From Pseudomonas sp. FP198 (GTDB lineage Bacteria > Pseudomonadota > Gammaproteobacteria > Pseudomonadales > Pseudomonadaceae), in assembly GCF_030687895.1 (NCBI RefSeq), contig NZ_CP117452.1:823501-887500 (forward strand): DNA of 64,000 nucleotides, given 5' to 3'. Of this stretch, positions 16,286-25,529 are shown piece after piece. Below the pieces are notes generated by a model. That model saw only the letters and a program-made list of their open reading frames with translations. It had not been told where the DNA came from and did no database searches. Numbering within the stretch: the first letter of the stretch is position 1; every line of letters begins with the position of its first letter. The position numbers and the translations under genes were made by a program.

Positions 16286-18802
16286 ATGATTTCTTTGCCG
16301 ATTGATGAAGTTTTACCGGCCCTGCGCCAAGCCCTGGCGTCGCGCCACGAAGCGGTGCTCGAAGCGCCCCCCGGTGCCGGTAAGACCACCCGTGTTCCCT
16401 TGGCCCTGTTGAACGAGCCGTGGCTGGCCGGGCAGACCATTCTGATGCTCGAACCGCGGCGCCTGGCGGCACGGGCGGCGGCCGAGCGCCTGGCCAGCGA
16501 ACTGGGGGAAAAGGTCGGCGAAACCGTGGGCTACCGGATTCGCCTCGACAGCAAGGTCGGGCCGAAAACCCGCATTGAAGTGGTCACCGAAGGTATCCTC
16601 ACGCGCCGCTTGCAGGACGATCCGGCACTGGATGGCGTGGGGCTGTTGATTTTCGATGAATTCCACGAGCGCAGCCTCGATGCCGACCTGGCCCTGGCGT
16701 TGAGCCTCAACGGTCGGGAGCTGTTTCGTGACGAGCAGCCGCTGAAGATTCTGTTGATGTCCGCGACACTGGAAGGCGAGCGCCTGGCCGGGTTGCTGGA
16801 CGATGCGCCGATCTTGCGCAGCGAAGGACGCATGTTCCCGGTGACGGTGCGCTGGGGCCGGCCATTCCAGCCCGGCGAATTCATCGAACCGCGATTGGTG
16901 CAGACCCTCCTCGAAGCGCTGCACGACGAAACCGGCAGCGTGCTGGTGTTCCTGCCGGGGCAGGCGGAGATCCGTCGAGTTCATCAACAATTGGCCGACG
17001 CCTTGGGCGAGGGCAGCAACGTGTTGCTGTGTCCGCTGCATGGCGAGCTGGACCTGGCCGCCCAGCGCGCCGCCATCGATCCGGCGCCGCCCGGCCAGCG
17101 CAAAGTGGTGCTCGCTACCAACATCGCCGAGACCAGCCTGACCATCAACGGTGTGCGGGTAGTGGTCGATGCCGGGCTTGCCCGCGTACCGCGCTTCGAC
17201 CCGGGCAGTGGCATGACCCGCCTCGACACCCAGCGTATCTCCCGCGCCAGCGCCACCCAACGGGCCGGCCGGGCCGGGCGACTGGAGCCGGGGGTGTGTT
17301 ACCGGTTGTGGTCCGAAGACCAGCATGAACAGCTGGCGGCCTACGGCAGCGCCGAGATTCTCTCGGCGGACCTGGCCGGGCTGGCCCTGCAATTGGGCCG
17401 CTGGGGCGTGACGCCGCAGCAGTTGACGTGGCTCGACGTCCCGCCGACCGCCGCGTATGCCCAGGCGCAGGATTTATTGCAGCGCCTGGGCGCGCTGGAC
17501 GGTGGACAACTGACTCGGCACGGCCAGGCCATGGCCGAGCTACCGGCCCATCCGCGCATCGCGCACTTGCTGCTGCGGGGCCAGGCGTTGGGTCTGGCGG
17601 ACATGGCCTGCAATGTCGCGGCGCTGTTGGGCGAGCGTGACATTCTTCGCGGCGCCGGCGCGGATTTGCACAGTCGCCTGGCGTTGCTGTCCGGCGAGGA
17701 ACGAGCGGCACGCGGCGCTCAGGGCGGTGTGCAGCGGGCGCGGCAATTGGCCCGGCAGTATCGTGGCTACTTGCGCGGCAAGGCCGAGGAAGCCGTCGCC
17801 GATCCCGAGCATCCGCGCTGGCTCGGCGCGCTGTTGGCGTTGGCCTATCCGGATCGTGTCGCGCAACAGCGGCGCCCCGGCGGCGCGGAATATCGCCTGG
17901 CGAATGGGCGTGCGGCGCTGTTTGCCGAGGCCGACAGTCTGATGAAGCAACCGTGGCTGGTGATTGCCGAGCTGGGCAGTCGCCAGGGCCAGCGGGAAGA
18001 ACGGATCTACCTGGCGACGGATTTCGATCCGGCGCTGTTCGATTCGGTGCTGGCAGAGCAAGTACGTACCGAAGACCAACTGGATTGGGACGAGCGCGAA
18101 GGCGTGCTGCGCGCAGAGCGCCAGCGCAAGGTCGGTGAACTGGTACTCAGCCGCGAGCCGTTGACCGGCCTGGATGAATCGGCCCGCAGCAGGGCGCTGG
18201 TCAACCTGGTCCGGCGCAAGGGGCTGGAGTTGTTGCCGTGGACACCGGAGCTGCGGCAGTGGCAGGCGCGGGTGGCGCTGCTGCGCCGGCTCGACCTGGA
18301 TACCAAGGGCGACAGCGAGTGGCCGGATGTCAGCGACGCTGCCCTGTTGGAAAGTCTCGAGCATTGGCTGATGCCCTACCTGGGCCGGGTGTCGCGCCTC
18401 AGTCATTTTGCCAGCCTGGATCTGTCGAGCATCGTCCGTAACCTGTTGCCCTGGCCGCTGCCGCAGAGGCTGGACGAACTGGCGCCGCAGCACTTGAGCG
18501 TGCCTTCGGGGTCGTCGATTCGCCTGGACTACAGCGAGCATCCACCGATTCTGGCGGTGCGCTTGCAGGAGCTTTTCGGCCTGGCCGACACCCCGCGTAT
18601 CGCCGGTGGTCGGCAGGTAGTCAAGCTGCACCTGCTATCGCCCGCGCGCCGACCGGTGCAAGTGACCCAGGACCTGGCGAACTTCTGGCGCAGCACTTAC
18701 GCCGAGGTGAAGAAGGATCTCAAGGGACGCTATCCCAAGCATTACTGGCCGGACGACCCGCTGGTGGCGGAGGCGACGGCGCGGGTCAAGCCGCGTAAGT
18801 GA
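16286..18802 (+). CDS. hrpB: ATP-dependent helicase HrpB
   Basis: The 838-residue protein matches the usual HrpB length. Motifs in order: Walker A PPGAGKTTRVP (about 28-38), DEFH box (IFDEFHERSLD), SAT (LLMSATLEGERL), helicase C-terminal motif TNIAETSLTI and QRAGRAGR, then the HA2 and HrpB-specific C-terminal domains. This is a DEAH-type putative RNA helicase; its cellular target is poorly defined. The ATG at 16286 is preceded by TTTTGGAGCCAGC, better than the longer in-frame extension. It is followed by a REP pair, so it is probably transcribed alone. Confidence 0.93.
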   Translation: MISLPIDEVLPALRQALASRHEAVLEAPPGAGKTTRVPLALLNEPWLAGQTILMLEPRRLAARAAAERLASELGEKVGETVGYRIRLDSKVGPKTRIEVVTEGILTRRLQDDPALDGVGLLIFDEFHERSLDADLALALSLNGRELFRDEQPLKILLMSATLEGERLAGLLDDAPILRSEGRMFPVTVRWGRPFQPGEFIEPRLVQTLLEALHDETGSVLVFLPGQAEIRRVHQQLADALGEGSNVLLCPLHGELDLAAQRAAIDPAPPGQRKVVLATNIAETSLTINGVRVVVDAGLARVPRFDPGSGMTRLDTQRISRASATQRAGRAGRLEPGVCYRLWSEDQHEQLAAYGSAEILSADLAGLALQLGRWGVTPQQLTWLDVPPTAAYAQAQDLLQRLGALDGGQLTRHGQAMAELPAHPRIAHLLLRGQALGLADMACNVAALLGERDILRGAGADLHSRLALLSGEERAARGAQGGVQRARQLARQYRGYLRGKAEEAVADPEHPRWLGALLALAYPDRVAQQRRPGGAEYRLANGRAALFAEADSLMKQPWLVIAELGSRQGQREERIYLATDFDPALFDSVLAEQVRTEDQLDWDEREGVLRAERQRKVGELVLSREPLTGLDESARSRALVNLVRRKGLELLPWTPELRQWQARVALLRRLDLDTKGDSEWPDVSDAALLESLEHWLMPYLGRVSRLSHFASLDLSSIVRNLLPWPLPQRLDELAPQHLSVPSGSSIRLDYSEHPPILAVRLQELFGLADTPRIAGGRQVVKLHLLSPARRPVQVTQDLANFWRSTYAEVKKDLKGRYPKHYWPDDPLVAEATARVKPRK

Positions 18803-18820
18803 GGCCCAACACAAACCCCT

Positions 18821-18908
18821 TGTGGGAGCGAGCTTGCTCGCGATGGCGGTAGGTCGGCAGCATCACATCAGCTGACACACCGCTATCGCGAGCAAGCTCG
18901 CTCCCACA
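18821..18908. repeat. REP pair, TGTGGGAGCGAGC family
   Basis: TGTGGGAGCGAGCTTGCTCG at the left end and its inverse at the right end, with a short spacer. It lies between convergent hrpB and the exonuclease/phosphatase-family gene. Confidence 0.92.
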
Positions 18909-18928
18909 GGGGTATTCAGTGAGCTTGG

Positions 18929-20008
18929 TTACGGGGTAGCCGGCAACAGAAACCGCGCGATCACCGGCAAATGATCGGAAATGCGCAACGTATCGTCCTG
19001 CCGGACCTGGGCTTCGACCCGTTTGAGGTGGGGGCTGTAGAACAGGTAATCGACGGTCCGGTCGGGGCCGTTGAGGCCGGGGTCATTGGGGTAGTGGGTC
19101 AGCCAGTTTGCCCGGTCGATGCCGCTGGCCTCGTTGTTGGTGGGGATCATCGGGTATTTGTCCCACAGCAGGTGCAGCTCGCTGTCGGCGGAGTAGGGTG
19201 AGCGTTGCTCGGTGGGCAGGCGTCGGTATTGGCCCAGGGGTAACAGGTTGAAATCTCCCCCGATCAGCCAGGGCGTGCCAGCGGATTCAAGCTTGTCCAA
19301 GGCCTTGGCTATCGCGCTGACTTGCGCGCGCGCCGTGTCGTCCGGCTGGGTGGCCCGCTCCAGGTGCGTATTGAGCACTGCCAGCTGTCCGCCGTCGCTC
19401 AGGGACAGGTAACTCACCAGCAAGGCATTTTTCGGCTGGAACTGGCGGCTGATGAAGTTCGCCTCGGCCACCGGCAATTGCACCCGCTCCGCACGGTCGA
19501 TGCGGTAGCGGCTCAGCGTCGCCAACTGGCGGCCAACGCTGCCGAAGATATGTGGGCTGGGAATGAAATCGGCTTTCCAGTCAAAAGCGCTGGTGCCGCA
19601 GGGATAGAGGTCGGCCAGCCGTTCCTGCAAGAGCTTGAGCTGGTTCTGGTAGTCGCTGGCCTTGGCACCGTTGTCGAGTTCCTGCAATAGCACCACGTCC
19701 GGCTGCTCGTCGCGGATGACCCGTGCCACTTCGTCGAGGCTGAAGGCCATGTCTTCCGGCGTCGGGCTTTCATCGTCGCCCTCGGCCAGGTCGTGCCAGA
19801 ACACGTAGCGCTTGCCAGCCAGGAACTGGACGTTCCAGGTCATCACCTTCAGGGCCTGGCCGGGCACCAGCGGCGCGGCATTTGCGGTGCAACTGACGGG
19901 CAGCGCTTCCCGGGCCTGTGGGCGCCAGGTCGGGCCATAGATGGAAAAGGCCGCAATGCCGACGAGCAACAACAGGCCCAGCAAGACGTATCGCAGCAGA
20001 CGGCTCAT
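18929..20008 (-). CDS. Endonuclease/exonuclease/phosphatase-family protein, membrane-anchored
   Basis: The 359-residue protein has an N-terminal membrane anchor or uncleaved signal (YVLLGLLLLVGIAAFSIYG), then an EEP (DNase I-like) fold from about residue 55. Catalytic motifs: MTWNVQF (metal Asn), LLQELDNG (metal Glu), LNTHLERA, GGDFNLLP (Asp/Asn) and the terminal SDHLPVIARF (Asp-His pair). The substrate could be nucleic acid, a phospholipid or a phosphoester and cannot be decided. The active domain is predicted to face the periplasm. Its ATG overlaps the stop of the upstream YciC-like gene (ATGA), so the two are co-translated. Confidence 0.85.
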   Translation of the reverse strand: MSRLLRYVLLGLLLLVGIAAFSIYGPTWRPQAREALPVSCTANAAPLVPGQALKVMTWNVQFLAGKRYVFWHDLAEGDDESPTPEDMAFSLDEVARVIRDEQPDVVLLQELDNGAKASDYQNQLKLLQERLADLYPCGTSAFDWKADFIPSPHIFGSVGRQLATLSRYRIDRAERVQLPVAEANFISRQFQPKNALLVSYLSLSDGGQLAVLNTHLERATQPDDTARAQVSAIAKALDKLESAGTPWLIGGDFNLLPLGQYRRLPTEQRSPYSADSELHLLWDKYPMIPTNNEASGIDRANWLTHYPNDPGLNGPDRTVDYLFYSPHLKRVEAQVRQDDTLRISDHLPVIARFLLPATP

Positions 20009-20664
20009 GGCTCGGGTTTTTCTGCAATCAACATGAACATTCGAAACAGCACCACGGTGGTGAACAGTTGCAGGAAACTGTGGACGCTGTCGATCAGCAA
20101 ACTGATGAAGGGGTTCTGCGGCGGCGGATACACCGAGACGCTGGCGCCCTTGAGCAGCCACAACGGGACCATTACGGCGAGGATGCATAACAGGATTCGC
20201 CAGAAATTGCCCCGACTCAGGCGCGCGCTTTCCTTCATGGCCGCCAAGGGCGCCATGCCCCGCAAAACCAACAGGTATTCACCGAAGGCGAGGACGACCA
20301 TCAGCCACAGCCCCGGCAGGAAGTACAAGGAAATGCCGATCAGGATCAGCAGCGTATTAAGGGCGGTCAGCAAGGCGAAGCGCGGCCACTGGAGGAGGGC
20401 TGCCGCGAGCAGGTCACGGGCACGCGGGGCTTCGCCGCGACTGCGAGCATCGAGAAACAGGATCAACGCCGCGGTATACAGCGGGTACACGAGGAGACCG
20501 ACGATCACGCTGTAGCCGGAGAAACCGTCGGCGCCGATGGCGCTGTCCACCCCTTGTTGCAGCACGGCCTCAAGGACCACCAGCGGCAGGCACAGCTGGG
20601 CGATCCGGCCCAGGTTGCGCTTGAAAAAATACAAGGAGTCACGCAGTACTTCTAACGGATTCAT
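20005..20664 (-). CDS. YciC-family integral membrane protein
   Basis: The preferred start is the ATG at 20664 (MNPLEVLRDSLYFFKRNLGR), giving 219 residues. A longer in-frame extension upstream lacks family similarity. About six hydrophobic helices are visible (SVIVGLLVYPLYTAALILF; ALLTALNTLLILIGISLYFL; WLMVVLAFGEYLLVLRGM), and SARLSRGNFW is the conserved cytoplasmic segment of the family. The function of YciC proteins is not established. It overlaps the EEP-family gene by four bases, indicating a two-gene operon. Confidence 0.78.
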   Translation of the reverse strand: MNPLEVLRDSLYFFKRNLGRIAQLCLPLVVLEAVLQQGVDSAIGADGFSGYSVIVGLLVYPLYTAALILFLDARSRGEAPRARDLLAAALLQWPRFALLTALNTLLILIGISLYFLPGLWLMVVLAFGEYLLVLRGMAPLAAMKESARLSRGNFWRILLCILAVMVPLWLLKGASVSVYPPPQNPFISLLIDSVHSFLQLFTTVVLFRMFMLIAEKPEP

Positions 20665-20789
20665 GAGTCGGTATCGCAGTTCGAAAAAGCGGTCCGACAC
20701 TTTAACCGATGAAGCGACCGCACAAGCAAACGTAAACATCAGGTAAAGACCATTGAAAGCTTCCTGCGCAACCCCATTACTGACTCGCA

Positions 20790-20806
20790 CCGGTCTTTGC
20801 GACCGG
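20790..20806 (+). other. Small perfect stem-loop upstream of the DUF2076 gene
   Basis: CCGGTC, loop TTTGC, GACCGG, followed by CCTGGTTTTAA. It lies about 35 bases before the DUF2076 start, in the region between divergent genes. It could be a weak terminator or a leader structure; no assignment is made. Confidence 0.35.
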
Positions 20807-20840
20807 CCTGGTTTTAATCCGGCAATCTGATGAGGTCGCC

Positions 20841-21611
20841 ATGAACAGCGAAGAACAAACCCTGATCGATGGACTGTTTTCACGGCTGCAGCAGGCCGAA
20901 AAGGATTCAGCCCCGCGCGACGCCCAGGCAGAGGCGCGGATCAAGGAACACTTGGCCAACCAGCCTGCCGCGGGCTATTTCATGGCCCAGGCAATCCTGG
21001 TGCAAGAGGCGGCGATCAAGCGCCTGGACGAGCAGAACAGACAGCTCGCCCAACAGGCCGAGCAATTGCAGGGCGAATTGCAACAGGCCCGCAGCCAGAC
21101 TTCGGCGCCAAGCGGCGGCGGTGGTTTCCTTTCGAGTATCTTCGGTGGCAGCAACCGCGATTCACGGCCAGCAAGCGCACCGGCAACCGGCGGTGGTGGC
21201 TGGCGCGAACCGGCCAGGCCCTCCTTCAATGTGCCGGCCCAGTCTGGCTTTGGCGCTGCGCCCGGCAATTATGCCGCGCCGCAACAGCAGGCCCCGGCGG
21301 CGGGCAGCTTTCTCGGCGGTGCCTTGAAAACCGCAGCGGGCGTGGCCGGTGGTGTGATGCTCGCCCAGGGCATCAGCAGTCTGTTCCACAGCAATCAACC
21401 CGAGGAGATCGTCGAGATCCTCAAGGAAGAGCCGGCCCAGCCAGTCAATGACACCGCCAACAACGGTGACAGCGGTTGGGGCGATGATCAGCGCGTGGCC
21501 GACAGCGATAGCTACGGCAACAATAGCTACGGCAACGACCAGGGCGGTTTCAGCGACGCCGACTACAGCGACGATTCGTCCTTGTTCGGCGACGACGACT
21601 CTTTCGTCTGA
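20841..21611 (+). CDS. DUF2076 domain-containing protein
   Basis: The 256-residue product begins with a conserved helical domain (residues 1-80: QTLIDGLFSRLQQAE...QAEARIKEHL...GYFMAQAILVQEAAI, then a Gln-rich coiled coil). A Gly/Ser/Pro/Ala-rich linker follows (SGGGGFLSSIFGG), then a glycine-zipper-like hydrophobic patch (GGALKTAAGVAGGVMLAQGISSLF), and an acidic C-terminus rich in Asp, Ser, Asn and Gly. This is the standard build of DUF2076 proteins, which have no established function. GAGG lies upstream of the ATG. The gene diverges from the YciC-like gene. Confidence 0.88.
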   Translation: MNSEEQTLIDGLFSRLQQAEKDSAPRDAQAEARIKEHLANQPAAGYFMAQAILVQEAAIKRLDEQNRQLAQQAEQLQGELQQARSQTSAPSGGGGFLSSIFGGSNRDSRPASAPATGGGGWREPARPSFNVPAQSGFGAAPGNYAAPQQQAPAAGSFLGGALKTAAGVAGGVMLAQGISSLFHSNQPEEIVEILKEEPAQPVNDTANNGDSGWGDDQRVADSDSYGNNSYGNDQGGFSDADYSDDSSLFGDDDSFV

Positions 21612-21739
21612 TCCGCCGTTCGTCCGGGGCGCCCTGGCGCCTCGGGCCGATTATTCGCGGAACGCTCCTCGAGACTGGCATACTGGGCGACTTTTCGGCC
21701 CGGGTGGCCTGCGCGCGTGTGCATTCAAGAGGAAACGCG

Positions 21740-22219
21740 GTGAAAAAAATCGCAGTGTTCGCCGATGTCCAGAACCTCTACTACACCGTGCGCCAAGCCT
21801 ATGGCTGCCATTTCAACTACGCGGCGCTGTGGGCCGATGTGAGCAAGCAGGGGCAGATCGTCGAGGCCTATGCCTACGCGATCGATCGCGGTGACAGCAA
21901 GCAACAGCAATTCCAGCAGATCCTGCGCAACCTGGGGTTCACCGTGAAACTCAAGCCCTATATCCAGCGCAGCGACGGCTCGGCCAAGGGCGACTGGGAC
22001 GTGGGCATCACCCTGGACATCATGGACGCCGCCGACCACGTCGACGAGGTGGTCCTGGCCTCCGGTGATGGCGATTTCGACATGTTGCTCGAACGCATCA
22101 TCAGCAAACACGGCGTGCAGGCGGTGGCCTATGGGGTACCTGGGTTGACTGCCAACTCGCTGATCCGCGCCGCCAGCCGCTATGTGCCGATCGAAGGCGC
22201 GTTGTTGCTCAAGAACTGA
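21740..22219 (+). CDS. NYN domain (LabA/DUF88-like) putative nuclease
   Basis: The start is a GTG at 21740 with AAGAGGAAA upstream, giving 159 residues that begin MKKIAVFADVQNLYY. The NYN/PIN-like acidic residues are present: D in FADVQN, D in GDWDVGITLD, and D in LASGDGDFDMLL. The C-terminal GVPGLTANSLIRAAS block is typical of LabA-like proteins. These are predicted metal-dependent RNases; the substrate is unknown. The exonuclease gene starts 21 bases after its stop, so both are probably on one transcript, suggesting a shared nucleic-acid role. Confidence 0.85.
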   Translation: MKKIAVFADVQNLYYTVRQAYGCHFNYAALWADVSKQGQIVEAYAYAIDRGDSKQQQFQQILRNLGFTVKLKPYIQRSDGSAKGDWDVGITLDIMDAADHVDEVVLASGDGDFDMLLERIISKHGVQAVAYGVPGLTANSLIRAASRYVPIEGALLLKN

Positions 22220-22240
22220 TTTTCAAGGAGCCCCACCGGT

Positions 22241-22852
22241 TTGGAACGCATCGCAGTCATCGACTTTGAAACCACCGGCATCACCCCGAGCAGCGGTTGC
22301 CGGGCCACCGAAATCGCCGTGGTGATCCTTGAGCAAGGCCGGATAGTCGACCGTTACCAGAGCCTGATGAACGCCGGCGTGCGCGTGCCGGCCTTCATCG
22401 AGCAACTGACCGGTATCAGCAATGCCATGCTGCGCAGCGCACCGCCAGCGGAAAAGGTCATGAACGAGGTCAACGAATTCGTCGGCATCACGCCGCTGCT
22501 GGCTCACAATGCCGCGTTCGACCAGAAGTTCTGGGACTTCGAACTGGGACGAATCAAGCGCACCCGCCTGCAGAATTTTGCCTGTTCACTGCTGTTGGCC
22601 CGACGCCTGATGCCAGCGGCGCCGAACCACAAGCTCGGCACGCTCAACGCTTTCGCCGGCCTGCCCCACACCGGCCAGGCCCACCGGGCCATGGCCGATG
22701 CCGAAATGGCCGCCAACCTCACCGCGCACCTGGCTTCGGAATTGCGGCAAAAGCATGGGCTGCGGGAGTTGTCCCATGACCTGCTGTGCAGCTTGCAGAA
22801 GGTGCCGGCAGCGAGAATCAACGAGCATCTCAAGCGCCATCGCGGGTTCTGA
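22241..22852 (+). CDS. DEDDh 3'-5' exonuclease (DnaQ-like)
   Basis: A TTG start at 22241 follows AAGGAG by ten bases; the product has 203 residues. Exo I is IDFETTG (D8, E10), Exo II is LAHNAAFDQKFW, and Exo III is HRAMADAEM (His and Asp), the DEDDh signature of DNA polymerase III epsilon and related proofreading or RNA-trimming exonucleases. No polymerase or BRCT domain is attached, so it is a stand-alone exonuclease. It follows the NYN gene closely and is followed by a REP pair. Confidence 0.88.
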   Translation: MERIAVIDFETTGITPSSGCRATEIAVVILEQGRIVDRYQSLMNAGVRVPAFIEQLTGISNAMLRSAPPAEKVMNEVNEFVGITPLLAHNAAFDQKFWDFELGRIKRTRLQNFACSLLLARRLMPAAPNHKLGTLNAFAGLPHTGQAHRAMADAEMAANLTAHLASELRQKHGLRELSHDLLCSLQKVPAARINEHLKRHRGF

Positions 22853-22871
22853 AATACACCCAGGATCCTTT

Positions 22872-22961
22872 TGTGGGAGCGAGCCTGCTCGCGAAGGCGG
22901 CGGTACATTCAGCCTCTGTGTTGTCTGACACACCGCTTTCGCGAGCAGGCTCGCTCCCACA
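22872..22961. repeat. REP pair, TGTGGGAGCGAGC family
   Basis: Inverted TGTGGGAGCGAGCCTGCTCG units with outward-facing TGTGGG ends, using the CCTG variant of the stem, located after the exonuclease gene. Confidence 0.92.
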
Positions 22962-23095
22962 GGGTGGGTTGTGTTGATCTGAGATCTGCCGTGTCTTGAA
23001 AAGTGTATGGCTCGGATAAACAGATTTTGTAACTTAATTTCTGCCGATTGCCTTTTTAAAATGACAGGTTTCATCGTCCTGACTTCGAGCTGAAC

Positions 23096-23998
23096 ATGCC
23101 TGGCCCACGCCGTTTTCCGTTGCCATTGATCGCTGCCTTCTTCGCCTTGTACGTCATCTGGGGATCGACCTATCTGGTGATTCGCATCGGCGTCGAGCAT
23201 TGGCCGCCCTTGCTGCTGGCCGGGATTCGTTTCGTGATCGCCGGGTCGTTGATGTATGGCTTCCTGCGCTGGCGCGGGGCACCGGCGCCGACCTGGGCGC
23301 AGTGGAAGGCCGGGGCGCTGATCGGGGTGTTGTTGCTGACGTTCGGCAATGGCGCGGTGAGTATCGCCGAGCATATGGGCGTGGCCTCGGGCGTGGCGGC
23401 GTTGGCCGTGGCGACGGTGCCTTTGTTTACCTTGCTCTGCGGATATTTCTGGGGCGCGCGTAATACGCGTCTGGAATGGGCCGGGATTGTATTGGGGCTG
23501 ATCGGTATCGCCATGCTCAACCTCGGTTCCAACCTGCAATCGAGCCCGATGGGGGCGGCCTTGCTGGTGTTTGCGGCGGCTTCCTGGGCCTTCGGCTCGG
23601 TGTTGAGCAAACACCTGCCGTTGCCGGCGGGAGCGATGGCCAGCGCCGTGGAGATGCTGGTGGCCGGCGTGGTGCTGTTGATCGGCAGCTTCGCCAGTGG
23701 CGAGCGCCTGGAACACATGCCGCCGCTGGAAGGCTGGTTCGCGCTGGTCTATCTGATCGGCTTTGGTTCGATCATCGCCTTCAACGCCTACATGTACCTG
23801 CTCAAGCATGTGCGTCCGGCCGCAGCCACCAGCTACGCCTATGTCAACCCGGCGGTGGCGGTGTTGCTGGGGATCGTCTTCGCCGGGGAAACCATTGGTA
23901 TCGAAGAGGCCTTGGCGATGCTGGTGATTATCAGCGCCGTGGTCCTGATCGGGTTGCCGCAGTGGCGCAAGCCCAAGCCCGCACCGGCCGAATCCTGA
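23096..23998 (+). CDS. EamA/DMT-family exporter (YedA-like)
   Basis: The 300-residue protein has ten hydrophobic helices in two EamA repeats (about residues 10-140 and 150-290). The first-helix motif ALYVIWGSTYLVIRIGVE and the second-repeat SYAYVNPAVAVLLG are diagnostic of the YedA-type drug/metabolite exporter branch. It acts in the inner membrane; the substrate is unknown. It is preceded by about 130 AT-rich bases after the REP that should carry its own promoter, and followed 58 bases later by rhlE. Confidence 0.87.
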   Translation: MPGPRRFPLPLIAAFFALYVIWGSTYLVIRIGVEHWPPLLLAGIRFVIAGSLMYGFLRWRGAPAPTWAQWKAGALIGVLLLTFGNGAVSIAEHMGVASGVAALAVATVPLFTLLCGYFWGARNTRLEWAGIVLGLIGIAMLNLGSNLQSSPMGAALLVFAAASWAFGSVLSKHLPLPAGAMASAVEMLVAGVVLLIGSFASGERLEHMPPLEGWFALVYLIGFGSIIAFNAYMYLLKHVRPAAATSYAYVNPAVAVLLGIVFAGETIGIEEALAMLVIISAVVLIGLPQWRKPKPAPAES

Positions 23999-24056
23999 TT
24001 TAGGGTAAACTGCCGCGCATTGCACACCTTGCGCTGATTTTTCCTACGGTATCTCC

Positions 24057-25394
24057 ATGACTTTCGCCACTCTTGGCCTGATCGAACCCCTGCTGCGCGC
24101 CCTCGAGACGCTCGGCTACCAGACGCCGACCCCGGTCCAGGCCCAAGCCATGCCGGCGGTGCTCGCCGGTCGCGACCTGATGGCCGCGGCCCAGACCGGC
24201 ACCGGCAAGACCGCCGGTTTCGCCGTGCCGCTGTTGCAGTTGCTGACCACCGAAGGGCCGAAAGTCGCTGCCAACTCGGTGCGCGCGCTGATCCTGGTGC
24301 CGACCCGCGAGCTGGCCGAGCAGGTCCACGAAAGCGTGCGCCAGTACGCCCAGAACCTGCCGCTGAGCACCTACGCCGTGTACGGCGGCGTCAGCATCAA
24401 CCCACAGATGATGAAGCTGCGCAAAGGCGTCGACTTGCTGGTGGCCACGCCGGGCCGCTTGCTCGATCTGTTCCGCCAGAACGCGCTGAAGTTCAACCAG
24501 TTGCAGACCCTGGTGCTGGACGAGGCCGACCGCATGCTCGACCTAGGCTTCTCCGAGGAACTGGCGAACATCTACAAGGCCCTGCCGAAGAAGCGCCAGA
24601 CCCTGCTGTTCTCGGCGACCTTCTCCGATGCGATCCGCCTGCTGGCCGGGCAGATGCTCAACGACCCGCTGAGCATCGAAGTGAGCCCGCGCAACGTGGC
24701 CGCCAACACCGTCAAGCAATGGGTGGTGACGGTGGACAAGAAGCGCAAGCCGGAACTGTTCATCCACCTGATGCGCAAGCACAAGTGGAAGCAGGTGCTG
24801 GTATTCGCCAAGACCCGCAACGGCGTCGATGCGCTGGTAGAAAAACTCCAGGGCCTGGGCGTCAACGCCGATGGCATCCACGGCGACAAACCCCAGGCGA
24901 CCCGCCAGCGCGCGCTGGATCGTTTCAAGGCCAGCGAAGTGCAGATCCTGGTGGCCACCGACGTCGCGGCCCGAGGCTTGGACATCGAGGACTTGCCGCT
25001 GGTGGTGAACTTCGATTTGCCGATCGTCGCCGAGGACTACATCCACCGTATCGGCCGTACGGGCCGTGCGGGTGCCACCGGGCAGGCGATTTCCCTGGTC
25101 TGCGCCGATGAAGTGAATCTGCTGTCCGCCATCGAAACCCTGACCCGTCAGACATTGCCCCGGCAGATGGAACAGGACTTCGAACCTGAACATCGCGTGC
25201 CGGATACCGATGCCAGCGGCCAGGTGATCAAGAAACCGAAAAAGCCAAAAAAGCCGAAAGCTTCCGGTGGTGGCGGCAAACGCAACCTTGGCAAGTGGGT
25301 GGACAGTGGCGACTCGGGACCGGTAGAGCCTTCGGTGAAACCTGTGCGAAAAGTGCCGGTGTTCAATACCGGGCCGCGCAAGCGTAAGCCTTGA
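24057..25394 (+). CDS. rhlE: DEAD-box ATP-dependent RNA helicase RhlE
   Basis: The 445-residue protein has the complete DEAD-box set: Q motif (PTPVQAQAMP), AAQTGTGKTA, PTRELAEQV, TPGRLLD, VLDEADRMLD, SATFSD, VFAKTRNGVD, ATDVAARGLDI and HRIGRTGRAG. A basic tail of KKPKKPKKPK type ends the protein. This is the RhlE group, which remodels RNA in ribosome assembly and mRNA decay. The start follows a weak ribosome site (TCCTACGGTATCTCC). The length is normal for Pseudomonas RhlE-type helicases. Confidence 0.92.
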   Translation: MTFATLGLIEPLLRALETLGYQTPTPVQAQAMPAVLAGRDLMAAAQTGTGKTAGFAVPLLQLLTTEGPKVAANSVRALILVPTRELAEQVHESVRQYAQNLPLSTYAVYGGVSINPQMMKLRKGVDLLVATPGRLLDLFRQNALKFNQLQTLVLDEADRMLDLGFSEELANIYKALPKKRQTLLFSATFSDAIRLLAGQMLNDPLSIEVSPRNVAANTVKQWVVTVDKKRKPELFIHLMRKHKWKQVLVFAKTRNGVDALVEKLQGLGVNADGIHGDKPQATRQRALDRFKASEVQILVATDVAARGLDIEDLPLVVNFDLPIVAEDYIHRIGRTGRAGATGQAISLVCADEVNLLSAIETLTRQTLPRQMEQDFEPEHRVPDTDASGQVIKKPKKPKKPKASGGGGKRNLGKWVDSGDSGPVEPSVKPVRKVPVFNTGPRKRKP

Positions 25395-25415
25395 TGATTT
25401 GCTGTGTCTGATACA

Positions 25416-25517
25416 CCGCTATCGCGAGCAAGCTCGCTCCCACATGGGTTAGCGGGTGTTCACATATCTTGTGTGCACCTCAGATCCTGTGTGGGAGCGA
25501 GCTTGCTCGCGATGGGC
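25416..25517. repeat. Two REPs in reversed orientation, TGTGGGAGCGAGC family
   Basis: Here the order is CTATCGCGAGCAAGCTCGCT...CACA first and TGTGGGAGCGAGCTTGCTCG second, so the TGTGGG ends face inward across a 45-base spacer. Most pairs in the window have them facing outward. It lies between convergent rhlE and the flavoprotein gene. Confidence 0.88.
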
Positions 25518-25529
25518 GCGCCTCGGTCT